This document shows, in pieces, positions 35,696-43,454 of a stretch of 64,000 bases of DNA. Position 1 is the first letter of the stretch, and every line of letters starts with the position of its first letter. The notes under the pieces are model-generated. The model worked only from the letters and a program-made list of their open reading frames with translations. It searched no databases and was not told where the DNA came from. This stretch comes from Streptomyces sp. NRRL S-1022 (GTDB taxonomy: Bacteria; Actinomycetota; Actinomycetes; Streptomycetales; Streptomycetaceae). The position numbers and the translations under genes were made by a program. Where the stretch lies: positions 124,001 through 188,000 of the forward strand of contig NZ_JOIU01000007.1 of assembly GCF_000720135.1 (NCBI RefSeq), given 5' to 3'.

Positions 35696-36628
35696 CCGCC
35701 TGAGCCCCAGCACCTCCGTCGCCGCGAAGGTCTCCCCCGGCGGCCGGTCCGCGTAGTGCGGGGTGAGCAGCGCGTCGAGTTCGTCGTAGGTGAAGGTTTC
35801 CTGCGCGCTGTCGAAGCGGGCGCGCACCCGCGGCCGTTCCACCACGGCCACCATGCCGCCGTGCACGACGAGCAGCTGGCCGTTGACCCCGGCGGCGGCC
35901 GGTGCGGCCAGGTAACCGACGAGCGGGGCGACGTGCTCGGGGGCGAGCGGGTCGAGGCCCTCGTCCGGTTTCCGCAGGCCGGCGAAGACGTCCTCGGTCA
36001 TCCGGGTCCGGGCGCGCGGGCAGACGGCGTTGGCGGTGACGCCGTACTTGGCGAGGGCGAGGGCGGTGGAGGTGGTGAGGCCGACGATCCCGCCCTTGGC
36101 GGCCGCGTAGTTGGGCTGCCCGGCGGATCCCGCCAGGAACGCCTCCGAGGAGGTGTTCACGATCCGCCCGTAGACCGGTCCCCCGGCCGCCTTGGCCCGC
36201 TCCCGCCAGTGCGCGGCGGCGAAACGGGTGGTGTTGAAGTGGCCTTTGAGGTGGACGCGGATCACCGAGTCCCACTCGTCCTCCGTCATGGAGAAGACCA
36301 TGCGGTCGCGCAGGATGCCGGCGTTGTTGACGAGGATGTCCAGCTTGCCGAACTGGGCGATCGCCGACTCGACCAGTTCCCGTGCCTGTGCGAAGTCGGA
36401 GACGTCCCCGGTGTGCGGCACGGCGGTGCCGCCGGCCGCCCGGATCTCCGCCGCGACCTGCTCGGCGGGCCCCGCCGACGCGGCGCCCGAGCCGTCCCGT
36501 CCGGGCTGCCCGTAGTCGTTGACGACGACCGCCGCGCCGAGCCGGGCGAGTTCCAGGGCCTCGGCCCGGCCGAGCCCGCGTCCGGCGCCGGTGACGATCG
36601 CGGAGAGGCCCGCCAGTGGCTGTGACAT
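35690..36628 (-). CDS. SDR-family 3-hydroxyacyl-CoA dehydrogenase-like protein
   Basis: 312 residues. SDR motifs: TGAGRGLGRAEALELA, then VVVNDYGQPGRDGSG (the long loop typical of the SDR domain of peroxisomal multifunctional enzyme type 2), LVNNAGILRDRMV, the Ser in VNTSSEAFL, and YAAAKGG. These enzymes oxidise 3-hydroxyacyl-CoAs or hydroxysteroids. It is last of three same-strand genes (MaoC, alcohol dehydrogenase, SDR) behind a KstR-type operator. Its final bases overlap the second copy of the 50-bp repeat. The MaoC/SDR pairing fits beta-oxidation of a branched or cyclic acyl-CoA. Confidence 0.9.
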   Translation of the reverse strand: MSQPLAGLSAIVTGAGRGLGRAEALELARLGAAVVVNDYGQPGRDGSGAASAGPAEQVAAEIRAAGGTAVPHTGDVSDFAQARELVESAIAQFGKLDILVNNAGILRDRMVFSMTEDEWDSVIRVHLKGHFNTTRFAAAHWRERAKAAGGPVYGRIVNTSSEAFLAGSAGQPNYAAAKGGIVGLTTSTALALAKYGVTANAVCPRARTRMTEDVFAGLRKPDEGLDPLAPEHVAPLVGYLAAPAAAGVNGQLLVVHGGMVAVVERPRVRARFDSAQETFTYDELDALLTPHYADRPPGETFAATEVLGLRRG

Positions 36629-36637
36629 GCGGCGTCC

Positions 36638-37714
36638 TCAGATCTCGATGCAGGTGCGCAGGGCGGTCCCGGTGCGCATCTGGTCCAGCGCCTCGTTGAT
36701 CCCGGCGAGCGGCACCCGGTGGGTGATCAGGCCCGCGAGGTCGACGCGGCCGGCCCGCCACAGGGCGATCGCGCGCTCGTAGGAACGCAGCACGTCGCCG
36801 CCGCCGTACAGGGACGGCAGGATGCGCTTCTCGTCGAAGAACAGCTCGAACATATTGAGCTGGAGGACGTCGTCCATGGCGCCGGCACCGACCACGACGA
36901 GGGTGCCGCCGCGCCGGGTGGCGTCGTAGGCGGTGCGGGCGGTGGCGGACCTGCCGACGACCTCGAAGACGTAGTCGAAGCCCTCGCCGCCGGTCACCTG
37001 CTGCTTGGCGTCGGCCAGCTCCTCCGGCGGGACGGCCCTGGTGGCGCCGAACCGGAGGGCCGACTCGCGCCGGGCGGCGACCGGGTCGACGGCGACGATC
37101 TCGGCGGCGCCCTTCAGCCGGGCCCCCTGGACGGCGGAGATGCCGACGCCTCCGCACCCGATGACGGCGACCGACGAACCGGCGGCCACGTCGGCGGTGT
37201 TGAGGGCGGCGCCGAGCCCGGTGGTGACCCCGCAGCCGATCAGGGCGGCGATGTCGAAGGGCACGTCCTCGGGGATCGGCACGGCGCAGCCGGCGTCGAC
37301 CACGACCTCCTCGGCGAAGGTGCCGGTGCCCGCGAAGCCGAACACGTCGCCGCCGGGGCGCCGGAAGTTGGGGGTGCCCGCGTTCATGAACCCGGCCAGG
37401 CAGAGCTGGGTCTGCCCGCGTTTGCAGGCGGGACAGGCACCGCAGGCCGGCAGCCAGCACAGGACGACCCGGTCCCCGGGCTTCAGGTGCCGTACGCCGT
37501 CGCCCACGTCGAGGATCTCGCCGGCGCCCTCGTGGCCGGGCACGAAGGGGGCCGGCTGGGGCAGCACGCCGTTCATCGCGGACAGGTCCGAGTGGCACAG
37601 CCCGGTGGCGCGCACCCGGACCCTGACCTTGCCGGGGCCGAAGCCCACCGCCTCGACGTCGTCGAGGACCTCCAGCTTTTCCTGGCCGATCTCGTGCAGT
37701 ACGGCTGCGCGCAT
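36638..37714 (-). CDS. Zinc-dependent alcohol dehydrogenase, class III-like
   Basis: 358 residues. Catalytic zinc ligands are Cys in GLCHSDLS and His in GHEGAGEI, with the third Cys in GCGVTTGLG. The structural zinc set is CGACPACKRGQTQLC. NAD binding is GCGGVGISAVQGARL. The sequence resembles the Rxyl_3153-type and mycothiol/NDMA-dependent alcohol dehydrogenase groups of actinobacteria. It lies 9 bp before the SDR gene and 24 bp after MaoC, so the three are one operon. The substrate is an alcohol or aldehyde in the same catabolic route. Confidence 0.92.
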   Translation of the reverse strand: MRAAVLHEIGQEKLEVLDDVEAVGFGPGKVRVRVRATGLCHSDLSAMNGVLPQPAPFVPGHEGAGEILDVGDGVRHLKPGDRVVLCWLPACGACPACKRGQTQLCLAGFMNAGTPNFRRPGGDVFGFAGTGTFAEEVVVDAGCAVPIPEDVPFDIAALIGCGVTTGLGAALNTADVAAGSSVAVIGCGGVGISAVQGARLKGAAEIVAVDPVAARRESALRFGATRAVPPEELADAKQQVTGGEGFDYVFEVVGRSATARTAYDATRRGGTLVVVGAGAMDDVLQLNMFELFFDEKRILPSLYGGGDVLRSYERAIALWRAGRVDLAGLITHRVPLAGINEALDQMRTGTALRTCIEI

Positions 37715-37738
37715 GGTGCGGCTCCCCTCACAGGCTTC

Positions 37739-38614
37739 TCAGGAGTGCTGAACGATGGTGTCGGCGAGCACCGGAGCGTCCCCGCGTTCCACGGCTCCCA
37801 CCGTGACCCGCACCCGTCCCTCCTCGCGCCACATCCGCACGCGCAGGGTCTCCCCCGGGAACACGACCCCGGCGAACCGGGTGGCGTAGCCGCGCACCCG
37901 GGTCACGTCGCCGCCGAGCAGGGTGTCCACGACCGCCTTGAGGGTGATGCCGTAGGTGCACAGGCCGTGCAGGATCGGCTTGTCGAAGCCGGCGAGCTTG
38001 GCGAACTCGGGGTCGGCGTGCAGGGGGTTGTAGTCGCCGGAGAGCCGGTAGAGGAGGGCCTGGTCGGGGCGGACGGGCCGGTCGACGGTCCGGTCGGGGT
38101 CGCCGGCGGGCGGTTCCGGGCGGGCGGAGGGCCCGCGGTCACCGCCCCAGCCGCCCTCGCCGCGTACGAAGATCTGGGCGTCGTTCGTCCACAAGGGGCC
38201 GTCGGCGTCGGTGACTTCGGTGCGCAGGACGAGGACGGCGGCCTTGCCCTTGTCGTACACGGCTGCGATCCGGCTGCCGGCCGTGGCGGTGCCGGCGACC
38301 GGGATCGGCCGGTGCAGGGTCAGGTTCTGGCCGCCGTGCAGGACCTTGGCCAGGTCGACGTCGACGCCCGGCATGGACAGTCCGCTGATCACCCCGGGGG
38401 AGCCGGCGCCCGCGACGGTGGCGAAGCTCGGCAGGACGTGCAGCCGGCTCTCCAGGGTGTAGCGCAGCTCGTCCGGATCGGTGGCGGGACCGTCCTTGTC
38501 CGGGTTGGCGCCCGCGCCGATGCCGAGGTGGTAGAGCTGGACGTCCTTGGCGGTCCAGCCGATCTCACCGGAGCGGGGTTCGGCGGCGAGGGCCTGGGCT
38601 GCGTCGATGGGCAT
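37739..38614 (-). CDS. MaoC/hot-dog enoyl-CoA hydratase 2-type protein
   Basis: 291 residues from the ATG at 38614, which has AGGAG 6 nt upstream. It is a double hot-dog protein. The catalytic motif is in the second half, SGDYNPLHADPEFAKLAGFD followed by KPILHG, with Asp and His of the hydratase-2 type. It hydrates 2-enoyl-CoA to the R-3-hydroxyacyl-CoA, which the SDR downstream would oxidise. It is first in the operon. A KstR-type site lies 79 bp upstream of the start, and the leader contains two alternative hairpins. An upstream GTG frame at 38683 lacks a ribosome-binding site. Confidence 0.9.
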   Translation of the reverse strand: MPIDAAQALAAEPRSGEIGWTAKDVQLYHLGIGAGANPDKDGPATDPDELRYTLESRLHVLPSFATVAGAGSPGVISGLSMPGVDVDLAKVLHGGQNLTLHRPIPVAGTATAGSRIAAVYDKGKAAVLVLRTEVTDADGPLWTNDAQIFVRGEGGWGGDRGPSARPEPPAGDPDRTVDRPVRPDQALLYRLSGDYNPLHADPEFAKLAGFDKPILHGLCTYGITLKAVVDTLLGGDVTRVRGYATRFAGVVFPGETLRVRMWREEGRVRVTVGAVERGDAPVLADTIVQHS

Positions 38615-38635
38615 GGGGCTCCTGACGGGTCTCAA

Positions 38636-38677
38636 GACCTCGGTGCGGACGTCCGCACCGTCGGCCGCACCGAGGTC
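38636..38677 (-). promoter_or_regulatory. Alternative hairpins in the MaoC leader
   Basis: CGGTGCGGACGTCCGCACCG (38641-38660) is a perfect 20-bp palindrome. Independently, GACCTCGGTGCGG (38636-38648) pairs with CCGCACCGAGGTC (38665-38677) over 13 bp. The two structures share bases and exclude each other. They lie between the expected transcription start and the ribosome-binding site, but do not cover it. Confidence 0.6.
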
Positions 38678-38692
38678 GTCCACGTGCGGACC

Positions 38693-38706
38693 TAGAACGC
38701 GTTCCA
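38693..38706. promoter_or_regulatory. KstR-type operator, MaoC promoter
   Basis: TAGAACGCGTTCCA fits TNNAACNNGTTNNA exactly, the established binding pattern of mycobacterial KstR. It overlaps a likely -10 (TAGGTC, minus strand) about 80 bp before the MaoC start. Confidence 0.75.
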
Positions 38707-38753
38707 GTCCGGCGCCCTCTGTATAGCCCAGCGCTCCACAGTTGTGAAGGCTC

Positions 38754-38768
38754 CTGACGCCGTGTCAG
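38754..38768. promoter_or_regulatory. CTGAC-N5-GTCAG palindrome, copy 1
   Basis: CTGACGCCGTGTCAG: perfect 5-bp arms around a 5-bp centre. It lies upstream of the KstR-type site of the MaoC operon and 138 bp before the divergent histidine kinase gene. Its regulator is unknown. Confidence 0.65.
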
Positions 38769-38905
38769 CTCCGGTGGCGGCGGCTGTGACATTTGTCCCG
38801 CCCGGGTCCGTACATGTGTGTCTGCCGGGGACGGGGCGGTTGTTCGTACGCTGTGCTGTCGTACCGCCGTCGGCGGGGACCATCTGACCGGGGGAAACAT
38901 CGAAC

Positions 38906-40192
38906 ATGACGTGGATGCGGAGAGCACGCTGCCACATACGGGCCCTGCGGACCGAGCGCCGTCGGTGGCGGGCCGACCTGGAGCGGTTCAGGGCCGCCCG
39001 ACGCGCCGCCCGGAAGCGGGGCGCGGATCCCGCCGCCGTGGACCATCCGGGCCCGCCGCCCACCGGGTTCTCCCTGCTGCCCTGGCTGCTGATGGGCATG
39101 GGCTCCTTCTCCAACCTGCTCCAGGGCCGGACCGCGAACCCGTGGATCGGCGGCCTGGGCCTGCTGGCCTTCAACTCGCTGTACGTCTACGTCACCTTCC
39201 GCGCCTTCGACCGGGCCAGGCGGGAGTCGGTCAGCACACGGGTGGCGCTGGGCCTGCTCGCACTGCTCACCACCGGCCTCGCCCTCGGCTACGGCGGCAG
39301 CTGGCTGATGTTCTTCCCGCTGCTGGGGCTGGCCACCGGCGCCGTCCTGCGCGGGCCCTGGCTGGGCCGCACCGGCATCCTGCTGGCGGTGTACGCGGGG
39401 GCCGTCTCCGCTGTCCGCGACGACTGGGCGAACGCGACGACCATGGCCTACGGCACCTTCATCTCCGCCATGGTGACGGCCGCGATCCTCAGCCTGTCCG
39501 AAGCCGTGCGGGAACTGCGGGCCGCCCGCGAGGAGTTGGCCCGGCGCGCGGTGGAGCAGGAGCGGCTGCGTTTCTCCCGGGATCTGCACGACCTGCTCGG
39601 GCACACGCTGTCCGTGGTCGTGGTGAAGTCCGAGGCGGCCCGCCGGCTGGCCCCGCGTGATCTGGCCGCGGCGCTGGCGCAGATCTCGGACATCGAGTCG
39701 GTGGGCCGGCAGGCGCTCACCGAGATCCGGGAGGCGGTGACCGGCTACCGCGAGGGCAGCCTGGCCACCGAGCTGACCCGGGCCCGGTCGGCGCTGTCCG
39801 CGGCGAGCGTGCGGCCGGTGGTCCGCCAGTCCGGGGCACCGCTCGCCCCGCAGACCGAGGCGCTGCTCGGCTGGGTGGTGCGCGAGGCGGTCACCAATGT
39901 CGTCCGGCACAGCCGCGCGAGCCGCTGCGAGATCACCGTGGAGGGAGCCGCCGAACGGGTGCGGCTGACGGTCACGGACGACGGCGAGGGCACCGGCACC
40001 GGCACGAGCGGGGGTGTCGGCGGTACCGGGCTGAAGGGGCTGACCGAGCGCCTCGCGGCGGCGGGCGGTTCCCTCACGGCCGGCCCGGCGCCGCGCGGCG
40101 GCTTCGCGGTCACCGCCGACCTCCCGGCCGGCGGTGCGGAGGCGGTGCCGGCCGCGGTTACGGCGCCCAGGGCGCACCGACCGCCCAGCTGA
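38906..40192 (+). CDS. DesK/NarL-type sensor histidine kinase
   Basis: 428 residues. A basic, Arg-rich N-terminus is followed by five or six membrane helices (residues about 55-200), then a HisKA_3 dimerisation helix with His near 228 (SRDLHDLLGHTLSVVVV) and a HATPase with EAVTNVVRHSRA and TVTDDGEGTGTG, GTGLKGL. The extracytoplasmic part is very small, so it probably senses a membrane or lipid state like DesK. No response regulator is adjacent; one of the right family is at 42.7 kb. Its end overlaps the arabinofuranosidase gene by 35 bp. Confidence 0.92.
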   Translation: MTWMRRARCHIRALRTERRRWRADLERFRAARRAARKRGADPAAVDHPGPPPTGFSLLPWLLMGMGSFSNLLQGRTANPWIGGLGLLAFNSLYVYVTFRAFDRARRESVSTRVALGLLALLTTGLALGYGGSWLMFFPLLGLATGAVLRGPWLGRTGILLAVYAGAVSAVRDDWANATTMAYGTFISAMVTAAILSLSEAVRELRAAREELARRAVEQERLRFSRDLHDLLGHTLSVVVVKSEAARRLAPRDLAAALAQISDIESVGRQALTEIREAVTGYREGSLATELTRARSALSAASVRPVVRQSGAPLAPQTEALLGWVVREAVTNVVRHSRASRCEITVEGAAERVRLTVTDDGEGTGTGTSGGVGGTGLKGLTERLAAAGGSLTAGPAPRGGFAVTADLPAGGAEAVPAAVTAPRAHRPPS

Positions 40193-41696
40193 CGTCGTTC
40201 GCCCAGGACGTGGCGCTGTCGAAGGCGTTGGATCCGCCGTTGCTCGCTATGTAGAGGTTGTGGTCGTAGTGGCGCAGGTACCTCGTCGGGTAGTTGTACG
40301 AGGCGAACGAGGTACCGGCGCCGCTCTTGCCGGTCTGCGGGCAGAAGGTGGCGTCGGCCCGGAACTGGGCGGTGCCGTCCATGGGCTGCCGGTAGACCCG
40401 GTAGTTGAAGTGGCGCAGGAAGTCACCGGGGTAGTTCCGCGACTCGAAGGAGACGCAGGAGCCGTCGGCCAGACCCCGGCGGACGATCCAGGTGGCGTCA
40501 CCCTTGTCGACGGACGAACTGCCGGACGACACCGGCGAGATGAGGGCCGCGTCGTTCTGGTGGCGGACGTAGTCGCTGGTGCAGCAGGAGGTCGTGGCGC
40601 GCAGGGAGATCTCCGAGGCAGGGCCGAGCGTGCCGGTGCTGCCGGTCGGGCCGCCGTAGCCGACGGAGACGATGTCGGCCTGGACGGCGTCGTCGGCGGC
40701 GTCGGTCGGGATGCCGGAGGTCATCACGCCCTCGAAGAAGGAGCCGATGGAGCCGTTGCTGTTGTCGCCGCCGGTGCCGAGGACGATCGCGCCTTCCTGA
40801 TGCATCGGCGAGTAGCCGCCCGCGGTCGGCTCACCCCCGGAATAGGTGGTGGTCAGCCCGCCGGACTGGGCGTTGCCGCGTTTCAGCGCGAAGTGGTTCT
40901 GACCGTTGTTCTTGAGCAGCGCGGTCACGAACGGCAGCGGTCCGGTGCCGGTGTCGGAGGTGTTCCTGCTGTAGCCGGCGTCGGACTGGAACAGCCCGTT
41001 CTCCAGGTCGGCCTGCACCCACGGGCCCTGCCCGGAGCAGGGCGAGAACCAGCACTCGGTGCCGAAGTTGATGGCGTCCATGTGGCCGTTGCCGGTGTCC
41101 AGGTTGTTGGTCTCGGCGTTGCCGTAGTCGAAGCAGCAGCGGTTGTTGACGTGCGTGCCCGAGGTGACCATGTACATCCCCTCGGCCTGTCCGTTCACGG
41201 CCACGCCCGAGGTGGAGTTGTCCCGGTAGCCCATGCCGGCGGAGATCTCCAGGCCGTAGACCTGATGGCCGCCGGCGGTCACCGGCAGGGCGTCCGCGGG
41301 CGCCCCCACATCGGCGGCCCCGGCCCCGCCCGCGCCCTCGACGGTGAGGTCGTTGTGGCGCGGGGACTGGTCGTAGATCTCGGTGACGATGCAGGTCGTG
41401 CCGGAGCAAAAGGAGTCCTGGGCGGCGGCGTCGGCGTACCCGCCGGCGGTCAGCAGACCGATGTTCCTCTTCGCCCCGTCCGAGGCCCGCCGCACCTGGT
41501 ACAGCGGCCCGTTGTACGACCCGTACAGCGCCCGGGCCAGGCTGTGCGCGGCGACGCAGGGGGTGCCGGCGGCGCCGTAGAGGTCGCAGGGCAGCGAACT
41601 CGCGGCGGCTGCCGGGGGCGCGCCGGTGCCGAGGAGCAGCGCGGTGAGGGTGGCGCAGACGGCCAGGAGACAGAGGAGAGCGCGGGGGGTTCTCAT
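40158..41696 (-). CDS. abfB: Secreted alpha-L-arabinofuranosidase, GH54 plus CBM42
   Basis: 512 residues from the ATG at 41696 (GAGGTG upstream). A signal peptide (LLCLLAVCATLTALLLGTG) is followed by a GH54 domain. The catalytic block PWVQADLENGLF holds the expected nucleophile Glu, and VLGTGGDNSNGS the Asp acid/base. The last 150 residues are a CBM42 arabinose-binding beta-trefoil (SFESRNYPGDFLRHFNYRV and YNYPTRYLRHYDHNLYI). It removes arabinose side chains from arabinoxylan or arabinan outside the cell. It is placed between a histidine kinase and a probable partner regulator, and a large inverted repeat upstream suggests sugar-responsive control. Confidence 0.95.
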   Translation of the reverse strand: MRTPRALLCLLAVCATLTALLLGTGAPPAAAASSLPCDLYGAAGTPCVAAHSLARALYGSYNGPLYQVRRASDGAKRNIGLLTAGGYADAAAQDSFCSGTTCIVTEIYDQSPRHNDLTVEGAGGAGAADVGAPADALPVTAGGHQVYGLEISAGMGYRDNSTSGVAVNGQAEGMYMVTSGTHVNNRCCFDYGNAETNNLDTGNGHMDAINFGTECWFSPCSGQGPWVQADLENGLFQSDAGYSRNTSDTGTGPLPFVTALLKNNGQNHFALKRGNAQSGGLTTTYSGGEPTAGGYSPMHQEGAIVLGTGGDNSNGSIGSFFEGVMTSGIPTDAADDAVQADIVSVGYGGPTGSTGTLGPASEISLRATTSCCTSDYVRHQNDAALISPVSSGSSSVDKGDATWIVRRGLADGSCVSFESRNYPGDFLRHFNYRVYRQPMDGTAQFRADATFCPQTGKSGAGTSFASYNYPTRYLRHYDHNLYIASNGGSNAFDSATSWANDVSWAVGAPWAP

Positions 41697-41739
41697 CGGT
41701 ACGGTGCACCTCGGGTTCATCGAAGGGGGCGTTCAAGAC

Positions 41740-41778
41740 GTTCGAGATATCGGACGTTGTTCGGCCGATATACCGAAC
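41740..41778. promoter_or_regulatory. Inverted repeat upstream of abfB
   Basis: GTTCGAGATATCGG and CCGATATACCGAAC form 14-bp arms matching at 12 positions, with 11 bp between, starting 44 bp upstream of the start codon. The size and position fit an operator for a LacI-type sugar repressor. No such regulator is in the window. Confidence 0.6.
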
Positions 41779-41887
41779 CTGTTCACGTGGCGAGATTCCC
41801 GGGATTCCTGCGAAGGCAGAGGCGATTGTTTGGGTGCCTCCCGGAGCCGTCAACCCCCGCCGCACCGGACCATGCCGATTCTTTACG

Positions 41888-41929
41888 GCCGGGCCTTCAC
41901 CGCCGGGCCCTCACCGCCGGGCTTTCACG
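41888..41929. repeat. Three 14-bp tandem repeats
   Basis: GCCGGGCCTTCACC, GCCGGGCCCTCACC and GCCGGGCTTTCACG follow one another without gaps; the last includes the stop codon of the TOPRIM gene. The rest of 41779-41887 holds nothing recognisable. Confidence 0.75.
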
Positions 41930-42554
41930 AACCGGCGAGCAGCCCGTCGAGCAGGCCGTCGAGCGGGGCCGGGACGCGGTCGGGGTCGAGCGCCTCGACC
42001 AGCACCCGGCCGTAGTGGATCTTGCGGCCCTTCTTGGTGCCGAGGAAGCGCCGCACCTGCTGCTGGGGACTGCGGCCCTGCTGCGCGGGCTGGCGCAGGA
42101 AGGTCTCCAGGGCGCGCAGGTCGCCCTCCGCCCGGACCAGTTGCGCCACCCGGGTCACGCCCAGCGCCCGGATCAGCTCGTCCTCCAGGTCGGCCGCGCA
42201 GACGAAGAACCCGTGCCGTGCCGCGCCGGCCCGTTCCCAGCCGCGGGCGTAATAGCCGCGCTCACGCTCGTCGCACAGCCCCGTGAGGCGCAGGTCCAGC
42301 CCGGTGGGCCCGAGGAGGCGGGCGAAGCGCCCGACGTTCATCGCCCCGCCCATCGACAGGACGCAGACCCCCTCGGCCGCCAGGTCCCGGCCGCGGCGCG
42401 CGGCCAGCGCGCCGACCGCCGCGGCGTCGCTCGGCCCTTCCAGCAGGACGGCCGTCCGGACGGACAGCCGCGCCGCCAGCTCCCGCGCGGGGCCCTCGGC
42501 GCCTCCGGCCGCCCACGCGGTGACCGCCTCCCGGAACGCCCTCATGTCGGTCAT
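41925..42554 (-). CDS. TOPRIM (OLD-like) domain protein
   Basis: 209 residues. VLLEGPSDAAAVGALAA near residue 36 provides the TOPRIM glutamate. LCDERERGYYARGW resembles the second, acidic motif, and CAADLEDELIRALG the OLD-type C-terminal element. Stand-alone TOPRIM proteins of this kind are annotated as nucleotidyl-transferase/hydrolase domains and have not been assigned a role. No AAA ATPase is fused or adjacent, so this is not a complete OLD nuclease. It sits between abfB and the response regulator gene. Confidence 0.8.
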   Translation of the reverse strand: MTDMRAFREAVTAWAAGGAEGPARELAARLSVRTAVLLEGPSDAAAVGALAARRGRDLAAEGVCVLSMGGAMNVGRFARLLGPTGLDLRLTGLCDERERGYYARGWERAGAARHGFFVCAADLEDELIRALGVTRVAQLVRAEGDLRALETFLRQPAQQGRSPQQQVRRFLGTKKGRKIHYGRVLVEALDPDRVPAPLDGLLDGLLAGS

Positions 42555-42706
42555 GGGACGAGTCTCCGCCCTTCCCCGCCCCGCGGACAGCCGATTTCCA
42601 CCGGACCCGCGACGGCCCGGCCGGACGCCGGTGCCCTGGCGTGCCGGGGCGGCAACCCTTCGCCGGCCCGCCCCCGTTCACCCCCGCTCCGCCGTAATCT
42701 GGCTCC

Positions 42707-43348
42707 ATGAACGAGCTGCCCCGGGACCGTCGGCCCGCCAAGTGCATCCGGGTGCTGCTCGCCGAGGACCAGGGCATGCTGCGTGGCGCTCTCGCCCTGC
42801 TGCTCGGCATGGAGGAGGACATCGAGGTCGTGGCCCAGCTGGGGGCGGGGGACGGCATCGTGGACGCCGTGCTCACGCACCGGCCTGACGTGGCCCTGCT
42901 GGACATCGAACTGCCGGGCAGGAGCGGGCTGGACGCGGCGGCCGAGCTGCGGGACCAGGCGCCCGACTGCCGGGTGCTGATCCTCACCACCTTCGGCCGG
43001 CCGGGCTATCTGCGCCGGGCCATGGAGGCCGGTGCGGCCGGATTCCTCGTCAAGGACGGGCCGGTGGAGGAACTGGCCGCGGCGATCCGGCGGGTGCTCA
43101 CCGGGGAGACCGTGGTCGATCCGGCGCTGGCCGCCGCCGCGCTCGGCGCCGGGCCGAATCCGCTGACGGCCCGCGAGTGCGAGGTGCTCCAGGCGTCGGT
43201 GGACGGGGCGACCGTCGCCGACATCGCCGGCAAGCTGCACCTGTCCGAGTCCACCGTCCGCAACTACCTCTCCTCCGCGATCGGCAAGACCGGCACCCGC
43301 AACCGGGCGGAGGCGGTACGGGAGGCCCGGCAGCAGGGCTGGCTGTGA
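42707..43348 (+). CDS. NarL/DesR-type response regulator
   Basis: 213 residues. The receiver domain has VLLAEDQGMLRGALALLL, the phospho-acceptor Asp near residue 66 (ALLDIELPG), and a Lys in FLVKDG. The LuxR-type DNA-binding domain is NPLTARECEVLQ followed by IAGKLHLSESTVRNYLS. TAATCT (42695-42700) ends 6 nt before the ATG, so it is probably leaderless. The natural partner by family is the DesK-type kinase at 38.9-40.2 kb, now 2.5 kb away on the same strand with two opposite-strand genes between. Confidence 0.93.
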   Translation: MNELPRDRRPAKCIRVLLAEDQGMLRGALALLLGMEEDIEVVAQLGAGDGIVDAVLTHRPDVALLDIELPGRSGLDAAAELRDQAPDCRVLILTTFGRPGYLRRAMEAGAAGFLVKDGPVEELAAAIRRVLTGETVVDPALAAAALGAGPNPLTARECEVLQASVDGATVADIAGKLHLSESTVRNYLSSAIGKTGTRNRAEAVREARQQGWL

Positions 43349-43454
43349 GCGGTGCCTGTCGCGTCCCCGGTCACTTCGTCACGTCCGCGGCGACGCACAC
43401 GAACCAGAGGTCCGCGGAACGCGATGACTTTCCCCGGCCGACGCCCCGTGGCCG

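Noticed and set aside
41925..42554. OLD-type defence nuclease
   Set aside because: Only the TOPRIM domain is present, with no AAA ATPase and no partner gene, so a defence role is unsupported.
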